A stretch of DNA of 64,000 nt. Origin: Ceratopteris richardii (Eukaryota > Streptophyta > Polypodiopsida > Polypodiales > Pteridaceae). The number at the start of each line of letters is the position of its first letter. The stretch's first letter is position 1. The stretch is taken from the NCBI GenBank assembly GCA_020310875.1, contig CM035407.1, positions 66,409,158 through 66,473,157 of the forward strand, given 5' to 3'. The position numbers and the translations under genes were made by a program. Shown one piece after another: positions 55,057-64,000 of this stretch. The notes under the pieces were generated by a model, which was not told where the DNA came from, searched no databases, and saw only the letters and a program-made list of their open reading frames with translations.

Positions 55057-55540
55057 TGTTGTATTTTATGGAATCATCGAAGGTTAAATGGATTTTTAAT
55101 GTTTTAAATATCCTGAAGGTTTTAATGTGGTTGTGTTTGATCTAGTAGGTGAAGAAGCATGTGGGCGTGGATACAAGTGGATGTGCATAAATAAATAAAT
55201 TCAAAGACTAAATCAAAGACTAAATCGAAGACTTCTATAATAGTTATATTTAGGTTTATCTTGTTGTAAAAGTAGTGGTTCGCTTTAGAAAGCGACGCCT
55301 TTTGTAAATAAAGTAGTTTTTCCTAAAAGACGCTTCTAAAAGTGATGGTCCACATGTAACTTCTATTTTTAGGATGTAATAGAAATAAACCTATAAATAC
55401 GTGTACTCTGAGAGACTCATCCATTAGAGTACACGGGGGGAGATTGCACCCAATATTGCATCGATTGTTTCTCTGTTTCTGATTCCTGTTTTGTCTTCTT
55501 TCTGCCCCTGTGTGTGCGTGCGTTGAAGGTCCTAATTACA
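55057..55540 (+). repeat. 3' LTR of the TR-GAG element
   Basis: 484 bp, colinear with the 5' LTR, differing by scattered substitutions and a short duplicated AAAGACTAAATC segment near 55202-55230. TATAAATA at 55392-55399. Confidence 0.9.
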
Positions 55541-55545
55541 CTATG

Positions 55546-57261
55546 CCTAGAGCTCTTTCTCTAGCTCAACAAAACCCTTGTCTGCTGCCTCCTAAGGGAC
55601 TATGTTATCAGTGATGGGGAATATTACATCAAAGAGTGTCCCATGCCATCCACAACCTGCAAGAAAGAGAGAATGATATTCTAGACTATGGTAAAGAACA
55701 TCTCTTTAGAAATTGTCCTAAGAATCTAAACAATGCACACAACCTATTCAAATTAATGTGATTGAGGCAATTGAACATTTTGGGAGTGACATGTATAGTA
55801 TGGTACCTATCAAGGCCATAACATGAGCTGAAGTGAAGAGGAAAGAAGCTGACATAAGCCCGAGTAAGAGTGAATTTAAAATTCTAAGAGTCAAGTACTT
55901 AAAGATCTTTTACCAATAAGAAGACTCTTTAGGACCCTCCGAGTAATCTAGAAGAAGGGAGACACAGAATGGAAGAATAAAAAGAAGAAGATAAAAGGCA
56001 TTTGGGAAATAACATAGAGAATCGGAAATGAATTAGGAGGGAAATTCAAAACCGAAAGAAAAACATTTCTCCACACAATGAAAACATCAGCTAACACAAA
56101 TTGATAAGTACAAGACAAGGAACAAATGTAGAAACAAGAAAAATCAATTCTAATAGATCCAAAGCTTAAGGAATCGGATATGTTTTTTAAATCTTATCAA
56201 TCAAGAATATGATTGGATGAAGCCTTGTGCAACATGAAAAGTGTTATCCAAGGGAAGAATTAGAGAGGGAATGGCTGTAAAGGTGCAAGAGATTTATTGA
56301 AGTTGCTCAAGCTTTGTTAGAAAAACCACCAACCACATTCGTTCTGCTCAGATTCCTCAAGTAGACTTCAAGGAATGCATCCAAACCAAAGAAGTAGACA
56401 AAGCACAAGATGAAAATGATAATGATATAGATTCCATGTTTCCATAAGTGATTGAGCCTTAGCCTAAAGAATTTTGGGAAAAAGTATAAGATCCTTGATT
56501 TAACAAAGAAATTAAATCCGAACCTTCATTCATGGAGACGAACTTACGAAAAAATCCACATTCCTTGGGAACTTCATTTTTTTGGAGGAAAACTTGAGCC
56601 TAAGTGTAATGAGAGATGATGTAATTAACTGATGAATTTGATCCTAAGTATAACGAGAGATTATTTAGAAGGCCAAGGTCCAATGATGAAAATCATGAAC
56701 CATGGAGGAACTCAAGAAGGAAAAAGTCTCTTATTGCACTCTCACTTGGTGAGCTATTGCAACTTAAGCCTCAACTTTGGAAGTAATTGGTGGATCACTT
56801 AAAGGGCATAAGACACAGGTTGAGAAAAACAATTCCAGCCAAGAATGCCAATCGATAGCCAAAGTTCCTATAGATAACATAGGAGACTATAATGAAGGGG
56901 ATGAGAGAACCATCTACCTCCCTATCACCTTCAATGGTTAGACAAAGAAGGCTATCCTCGATACTAATGTAAGAGTGGAAATAGGCAACCAATGAGATAC
57001 ATGGGAAATGGATAAACCTACTATGAGACCAACAAATATGAAGCTTTGATTGACAAACATTCATGTAGAGAACATTCATTTACACCGCCTCGTAGGATTA
57101 CTCAAAATCCACATGGACCACATATGGGATTGAATTTGAGCATACATTCACCATTTTCCAATTTAGAGAAGCAGAAACTTATGAAATGATCATGGGGAGT
57201 CCCTTCATGCATCAATCAAAGGGGGATAAGACAACTTGTGTCGACAATACATGGGAACAAT
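55546..57261 (+). pseudogene. Gypsy G nucleocapsid and protease remnant
   Basis: After the TR-GAG element the gypsy G text resumes: a zinc-knuckle remnant (TGTTATCAG...GAGTGTCCC, ~55603-55645), then INVIEAIEHFGSDMYSMVPI (~55760, matching VNIMEQEELSDHD in F), and a retropepsin-like part (ERTIYLPITFNG, KAILDTNVRVEIGN, ~56905-56990) with ETYEMIMGSPFMHQSKG near 57175. The active site reads DTN in place of DTG. Many stops and frame changes. Confidence 0.6.
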
Positions 57262-58736
57262 AAAAAAGTTTGACTTATACAAATTCTCTTATAAAGACAT
57301 TCCCCCTCTCTACTGGAGTCAATATCACAAGGAAATAGACAAATTCTCTATCCACAATGTGGGATCAAGTGATCATTCATGGATACATGAGGATACCCAC
57401 TTATGGATCTATAAGGTAGATGAAAGAGAAGAAAAGATACTTAAGAATGTAATGCAACTAAACAAAGAAGAGACTAGTGGAAGACCCAACCGACATTCCT
57501 CAAATCTTTCCACATGAAGAATTCGAGCCCTATGGATGGATATAGATGTTAGCCACAATGGATGTTTATGTAAATAATCAAGTGATGAACATGAAAGAAT
57601 GTGTGGATGAAGATGGCTATGAATATTCATCTCTTCATGGTCATAGTTATTAACAAGAAAGTCATTGTTAGCCAATGTACAAGTGAACTTACAAAGTTCT
57701 TTCCCATGGCTACATGCACAACTATTAGAACACCCTCTTAGTAGAAATTCATTAACATATGGCCTTATATTAAAGTAGTATTGGAAAGGAAGAAAATGTG
57801 AATCTATAGGGTTCTCATATATATGGTTGCAACAATCAAAGCAATATTGATATCAATTGTACAAGAATTGCAAGCTACTCTACAACCGATAGAGGGATAC
57901 ATCATCTATATATGAGGATATGAAACACAATGTTTAGATGAGGTTGAAGTTCCACTTCACATTGGAAATGCAAGTATGCTGGTAAAATTCCTTGCTTGTG
58001 ATGACAAAGATCTTGTACAATAGGTGTTCTAACCAAGAGTAGCTTATTAATCATTTGTTGGATTGGACCTTGCCCAAGGCACATTGTTTGCTAGAGTCAA
58101 TGGTAAAGTAATATCTACTTCCCTAAAAGAGATGCCTCTAGCCCAAACAAAATGTTTAGGACCCATCCATGTTCCTCATGAACTTCCTTTTGGTTCAAAG
58201 TACATATCAGACTTATAAGATGAGCAATTAGAAGAGTGCATAGAGGGGGATAACTATTTAGGGCTCACCTAATTCTAGATCACTTGCTAGATGATGAAGC
58301 CACTCTTGATTGTTTCGATCTAGATTTGAAAATGACATAGAATTTGAGGATCAATTGGATAAGACTTTGCAAGATATTAAGAAGTCTCATAAGCAATGCA
58401 CTCAATGAATCTAAAGGGTTCAATAAAGAAAATAGTGTTCTCTAAGAGGAAGACAACCTAGTGAAGTTTAAGGAAAATTTATGATCAAGACAAAGAAGGG
58501 GGAGATAAATTTTCATATTAAGACATCTACAGTAGTATAGAATGCCCTTTATGGATCCCAATAGTTTCTTGGAACACTCAAGGAGTCTTTTCCTGAAGAT
58601 CAGGTTACATTAGAAGCTAATCTTAGGAAACTACCAAAGTAAAGGTCCAAATCTAACCAAATGATGATGAGAAGAAAGAAATTGCACCGTAAGAATACTA
58701 ATCAGTATTTGGCAAGACCCTCCTCTAGTACACTGA
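57262..58736 (+). other. Decayed gypsy G downstream region, unclassified
   Basis: Short frames (SYKDIPPLYWSQYHKEIDKF at ~57280, RIASYSTTDR at ~57870, IGNASMLVKFLACDD at ~57965, PIHVPHELPFGSKYISDL at ~58158) look like broken coding sequence in the + direction. I see no reverse transcriptase motif and cannot name a family. Confidence 0.35.
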
Positions 58737-59200
58737 TGCACATTTTGGTGCCAAATAAATTCAAGCTCAAGTTAATCAGGTCTTATGTAGATACCTAAGA
58801 TCCATTTAGCTCACACAACTCAAGCTAGGATGCCACCAAGGCAATCACCAAGAAAGAGATGGCCTAAAGCTCATAAAAGCTTTCTCAAGCATAAGGCTCA
58901 GAAGTTCCCATATGAAAAATATTGGCGAGGGCCCAATATAATTCATATTTTGGTGACAAAAAAACTAACTGTGGCTCATAATAATCATGAAAAATTTTGG
59001 ATACCTAATATCCATTTGACTATATCTAAAAAGGGAAATCAATCATTAAGGTAACAACATAGAAGAAGAATCCAAGGAAGTTTCTGGCTCCTATTAAGAA
59101 TCAGAAACAAGATGCATACACTACAAAATAGAAACAACAACCAAAGCATGCACAAGGCCCAAGGATAGACAAGAAGATTTGGGTACCTATGTCCTAGATT
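58737..59200 (+). pseudogene. Possible copia gag/protease linker fragment
   Basis: A stretch reading KYWRGPNIIHILVTKKLTVA, KFWIPNIHLT and, further on, KKIWVPMS resembles the linker before the protease in some copia elements (KIWVPK). The evidence is weak; it may be more of gypsy G. Confidence 0.25.
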
Positions 59201-62200
59201 CAATTATAAAAAATATTGAAAATACATTTGGAGGCCCAAGCAAAAAAACATTGAGTCGCAAAGGATAAAGGGATTTAAACAATAGCATGACATAAGACAT
59301 CCTCAAGGACAATAGACTCATTGTGCCTTAGCCTTGATGGTGGAAACATAAATGAATCAACCCATTGTGAAACAATGAACACAATCATCAGTGAAGACCA
59401 AGAAAATAAGTGTTGTCAAATAGTCCTCAACATCAGTACAAAAAAACAAACCAAATACTCCAAAATTTTCTTTGGAAAAAGAATTTGTATCACATCTCGA
59501 GAAACTCTAGTAGTATAGGACATGCCTCTTCGTGCAAAACCTTGTCCTCATTGCACAAGCATGTCTTTAGCATCAAATTTGAAATCAGTTTTCCTTAAAG
59601 TATGCATTTCATATAGTGCTAGATTACATGGCCATGCATTAGGAACAATTGTGATATCCCATGCACAAGAGACATACATTGTAATGAAAGTTCAAAAGTC
59701 ACATGTATACTTTATTTTTTTCGCTAATAGTTTCTTTCAAATGTTTTGTAATCCATGTTCAGAGACTCAACACATACATACCTACTAAAGGATAGTCTGT
59801 GTGTGTGTTTACTTGCATTAGTTTTTTCTTTATCCATTGCATGTCTTAACCATAACATATGCACATGCTTCTATGGCTTTGCCTAGTTCCACTCTTAGTT
59901 TGACAATTTAAGTGTGTTTAGGTCAAGCCCCACTTGATTACAAACATTGGATGTGTGATTGCTAGTTAGGATTTCTTGTCGATGAGTGCTACATGTTTTT
60001 AAAATATTTTTCTTCTTCTTCTTCCTCATTTTGTTTATGTGTATTCCCATTCCCAAAAATTTCAAAATAAGTCAGGTCCTAATAAATGGGTCTATTAATT
60101 TTCAATTATGTGATTGCAAGTGAGGGTGTGCCTTGAATGACTATCAAAAGGGAGTTATTATGTCTATGCTAAAACCTTGTTTCTAGAACCATGAAGTCAT
60201 CTTCTTATACCAACATGTTGTGTATTCATGTTAATATAATCCACATGGTTCTAGGGACTCTCTATACCTTGGGACATCCCATGAATTGCAAACGAAATGA
60301 AGCGATATGATCAATACGCCAATCTTAAAAGAAGAAACAATCGGTTGCACTAGAATAATATCATGTTTTGTTAAAGTCTCACCTTTAAGAATATAAGATA
60401 TTATAGATTTCAAGGGTCTTTTCATGCATCTCCATCCATTTATACTACTTAATCTTCTATATGATCAATATAGGATCCCGAAATTCACGTCCACAGATTT
60501 AATCAATTTAATTGAATGGCCCAATGTCCAAAGAAGTATCTTGCTCTATTTGAATGATATCATTTTGTATGGAATCATTGGCTCTAATCATATAATCATG
60601 GTATAAAGGGTTTTTTTAATGCATCTCCATCCATATATATTGTGTGATATTTTGTGATGGCCCATATAGGTTCACAAATCTATGTACTAGAGGGATATCT
60701 AACATCACAATGGCTTCAAAAATTAAGAACTTCACTTGAAATTCATGAAATTGAACTATCCAATTTAGGCTTTGATACTCTTTTCAAAGAAAACACTACA
60801 CCACTAAATACTACCCCAAGGTTTACACGTACTCTAGTATCATATGTGAAGTCGTAAAACATCTATACATGGTTACATAACCTCTTGAGATTTAAGGATC
60901 AACAAAATACTATGAAAATAAATATAAATATATTTGTGTCCATGTCCATAGAATATATGCCCATCACCAAATCTATCAATTTATTTAGATACCTCCTCAA
61001 TATTGATTTATACCTATTATTGAGTGTAAGCTGGTATGATTCCCCTCTTGAATGTGTACATCTTTAGTAAGCTGTCTGCATAAACCCATCATCTTGAATA
61101 TCATGTGGATACCTTCATAATCTACAAACAACACATCAATATAACTTTGGGTATTTTATCAAAAGCTTTAAGAAATAGACCTATGCATATCTTCAAATGT
61201 AGTCATTTCCTCTAATTTTGAATCTGACTTGCTTGATGAGCTGAAATAAGAAGTCTGTGCACTTTTGTTTGTGGTGCTCTTGTTAGATGAGATCACATTT
61301 CTCCTACTCTCAAGCATTCATCTAGACCTTAAGTGCATATCGATCTGGCACCTAAGCCTCCCAAATTAACACCTTTTCACATTTAGGTCCCACTCTTCTG
61401 TTTGTATCTAACTAAACTTCCATGTGTTAGTGAGCGCTCATGGTTCATCAATGCATTATGCTATGTCTTGAAGTGATAATGTAAAAAAACAAAAATCCTA
61501 AGTTAAAGTGTACTTGAATCATTTAGAGTAAAGGTGAGCATAGGTACCAAATTTCCTCGAGTGTGGTGAATCTTTTGACCCCTTGGTGTTGGATCTCTAG
61601 CTAGTGATCACTTCTCTCTTTGTGCTTCCTTTGATTGTTTCCAGCCTCTCTATGGTCTTTAGAATCCTCTTACTTTTGCAAACTTATGCTAGTAGACTCC
61701 TTATGACCACCACCCCCATAGAAGGGTCAACTTCCAAAAAAAAATCTCAAAATAAAAATATAAAATTTAAGAAAAATATCTTTGACCATTTAGGATTCAA
61801 AACGAGTTTTCCAAATCAGGCTCAAAGAGGTCAAAGGAGGTTAACATGAGTCTTTGGAGTTTTGTGAGGCTCATTGCTTCATTCCTTGAATTTTCAAGCA
61901 ATTTCTTGATTTGATGTTTGCTCCTAGATTTTTCACAACCTTCCCAATGAGATATAAAGTTGTATGGAGACCCAACACTCCACCTAATAGCTCAATATGA
62001 CCTAATATAAACAAAAAATTTCTTTCATGATAGGGAAATATTCATTTGTGTTTACTTGAATAAGTCTTTTCTTTGAGAATATATTTTCCACCCCAATCCA
62101 AAGGTTATACAATAAGATTTCAAGAGTTGCCCCCAAAATGATCAAAATGCAAACATGATTTCCCTTTTTGGCAGACTTTTTTTTTTGTATTCTCTTGAAA

Positions 62201-63539
62201 AATGAGCTTTTTTTGAGAGGTTTACTTGCGAGGATATGCACAAGGTATCTAGTCCTTGCCTACTAGCACTTGATATCAAGTCCTCTCTTATCGGCCTCCC
62301 AAACAATCCATGATCTCTATGGATATTAGGGAAATTCTCATTGTCTTCTATTGTCTTTTGGGGTTCTTTGACTTTTATTCTATTCCTTTATGCTCATAAA
62401 ACCTTTTGACTCATCAAGTAATGCAAGATTTCATTAAAAAAATGCCAAAGTACCAATAAGTTTCCTGTAAATTTTTAAAATTTTCCCTTGTTTTCTTTTG
62501 CCTTTTCTTAGATTTTTTTGGTTTAAGTTGGTTTACCTTATAGTCATGCTTTCCTCTTGTTCCACTGGTGCAAAAATCCCTTCAAGCTCTATCACAACCA
62601 AAAAATTATTTCTCTATGGTTTTGATTTTTTTGAGTTTTTAAACAAATATTTAAATTTTTCTTATATTTTTAGAAGCATTGATATCACTTTTGCATGTAA
62701 AATGTTTGTAAGACATTAAAAACGATAATTTCTTTGGCATGCAAATCATTTTTTGCACTTGTGTGTTTTTTTTGAGTTTTACTTAGGATTTCCTTCGCTT
62801 ATCCTTTCTTAATAGTTTTTGATATCACTTTTGCACTTCAAACATGTGTAAAGAATTCAAATAACCATACTTTGCAAAGAACAATTTCTCTGATATAGGC
62901 ATACCTATAGTCATGTTCTCTTTACTTCTTGGTTATTTTTCATTTGTAATGGGGATTTTTTTTTCAACTCTTGCCCTTACTCCTTACAATGATGAACCTT
63001 GAAACTTCCAATCAATCTCTTAGTCTCTCTCACAAACTCACTCACACAAGATTCGTTTTCATGTTTTTTAAACTAGTAGTGACGATATGTCTTTCCTACA
63101 ACTACTAATTCACTCTATCTCTCCTCACTTCATTCTTTTATGGTACTAAGTCTACTTTTTCATTAAGAACTTAGTATACACCTAACCAAAGAGCTAAGTG
63201 CATGACAAGTGCATGTATGAATTTGAATGCTGATCCATGTAGCCTTTAATGCAGTCCTTCGCCAATCAAAAGCTATAACCATCACACATGCACCTTGACA
63301 TAAGAATTCGTCCCCTATAATGACACTGAAAAATGTGTAGCACTTTTTGACAAGCGATCCTAGCTAGCTCAAATCCCACACGTAATCAAGTGCCTCTTGA
63401 ACTAAGCATGCTTAACACCTAGAATATGGAAAGAAAACTATGAAAAGAGAGAGAATTCGGGGTTTTTTAGTATATTTATGTTGGCATACATTTCATGTTA
63501 TAAATATGCATTAAACTCACCAAGGAGGAGAAAACAGGG
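59201..63539. other. A/T-rich DNA, nothing recognised
   Basis: About 4.3 kb without a protein-like frame, repeat structure or RNA gene that I can support on either strand. Many T-rich runs at 61700-63000. Probably ancient repeats beyond recognition by eye. Confidence 0.4.
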
Positions 63540-63709
63540 AAAGAAAGGAAGATTACGAAAGGGCTTCTTCTTCTTCAAAATACCAAGAATCTTTACAAAA
63601 AGAAGAGATTAACTTTTAAACATGTGCCCTGGAAAAACTTCTAAAGTGGGAGAAATGTGCCATGAAAGTTCTATGTGTTCACAAATATCATTATCAAAAC
63701 ATACTAACC
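63540..63709 (-). repeat. Worn copia A LTR
   Basis: On the - strand it starts GGTTAGTATGTTTTGAT and keeps GAACACATAGAACTTTC- and TTCTCCCACTTTAGAAG-like text in the order seen in the family A LTRs, then CTTTTTGTAAAGATTCTTGG. A purine tract (CCTTGGGATT) lies just outside at 63710-63719, so this is a 3' LTR whose element would extend to the right. Confidence 0.65.
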
Positions 63710-64000
63710 AATCCCAAGGAAAAGTGATACTCATTCATAAGGAAGTGTTAGCAGTAGCACTAGTAGTGGCTATAGACATCAGCATCGAGGAAATATGTAA
63801 AAGGAAATGCATGAAGATCGGGGGACAAAATCCATTCTTAAAAAAAAAATAATGTTTCATTATAAGTAATCAAACTCTCAATAGTGATTTTAATCACTCA
63901 GTAACATATGTAATATAGAAAACCCAATTTTGTCACGAGTCTCTCCATTTTCTACAAGCCAAGGGGTCCTCAAGCTTGAGGAGCCTAGATAGATCAGTCA
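63710..64000 (-). other. Start of a further copia A remnant
   Basis: CACTCATTCATAAGGAAGTG-like text near 63730 matches the segment just outside the LTR of copy beta (36226-36250). No coding motif before the window ends. Confidence 0.35.

Larger units (their letters stand above)
52727..55540 (+). mobile_element. TR-GAG-type non-autonomous LTR element
   Basis: A 2814-bp element: 5' LTR (52727-53196), primer-binding site (53198-53209), repeat-rich leader, gag only (53970-54750), polypurine tract and 3' LTR (55057-55540). The LTRs begin TGTTGTATTTTATGG and end ATTATA and ATTACA. No protease, integrase or reverse transcriptase is present, and there is only ~300 bp between gag and the 3' LTR, so this is a gag-only element of the kind called TR-GAG. 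It interrupts gypsy G. Flanking pentamers AAATG and CTATG match at three of five, so the target-site duplication is decayed. Confidence 0.85.

Noticed and set aside
52722..55545. Clean target-site duplication of the TR-GAG element
   Set aside because: AAATG on the left and CTATG on the right match at only three of five bases.

Overview
This is a stretch of nuclear DNA from a seed plant with a large, repeat-filled genome, possibly a gymnosperm. It holds one recognisable host gene in a dense layer of nested, mostly decayed LTR retrotransposons. The gene, at 44027-47214, is a five-exon homologue of GUN1, the plastid PPR-SMR protein of chloroplast-to-nucleus signalling. The plant assignment is secure from this gene, from plant-type copia and gypsy proteins, and from primer-binding sites matching plant initiator-Met and Asp tRNAs. 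The gymnosperm guess is inference only. I saw no rRNA gene, intact tRNA gene or CRISPR.

Left part (1-24300). A copia fragment with its 3' LTR (family A, 1980-2826) is followed by a gypsy element (F) on the + strand. F has a 5' LTR with an internal ~585-bp tandem duplication, a tRNA-Asp-type primer-binding site, a long leader ending in 21 exact-period 29-bp hairpin units, a decayed gag, and a long coiled-coil reading frame where pol would be expected. A 5' fragment of another copia, with a possible 38-bp LTR, sits between gag and that frame. Next comes gypsy E on the - strand, split by a nearly complete copia (B, 14639-21326) that has 1.14-kb LTRs and a perfect TTGGC target-site duplication. 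Beyond E lie a cluster of W-box cores and a gypsy integrase tail.

Middle part (24300-42340). This is a stack of insertions. Copia C (- strand) interrupts a copia A element, and C is itself split by element D (26366-30419). D is a small copia-like element with a gag-protease frame fused to an Asp/His-rich region and no integrase or reverse transcriptase. Its 3' end carries an inverted second copy of the LTR. To the right, three copia A copies lie head to tail on the - strand (alpha, beta, gamma), with LTRs near 42.2, 41.0 and 36.0 kb.

Right part (42340-64000). A tRNA-derived SINE-like head and a 24-bp palindrome precede the GUN1 gene. Downstream are duplicated fragments, a 33-bp poly-C run, and gypsy G, a relative of F. 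G is split at 52727-55540 by a non-autonomous gag-only element (TR-GAG type) with intact primer-binding site and LTRs. From about 59.2 to 63.5 kb I recognise nothing. A worn copia A LTR closes the window.

The retroelements are parasitic residents and not a cooperating gene set. The recurring theme is elements that keep LTRs and gag but have lost pol or carry unfamiliar coding sequence in its place (F, E, D and the TR-GAG element). These are the best candidates for something undescribed.
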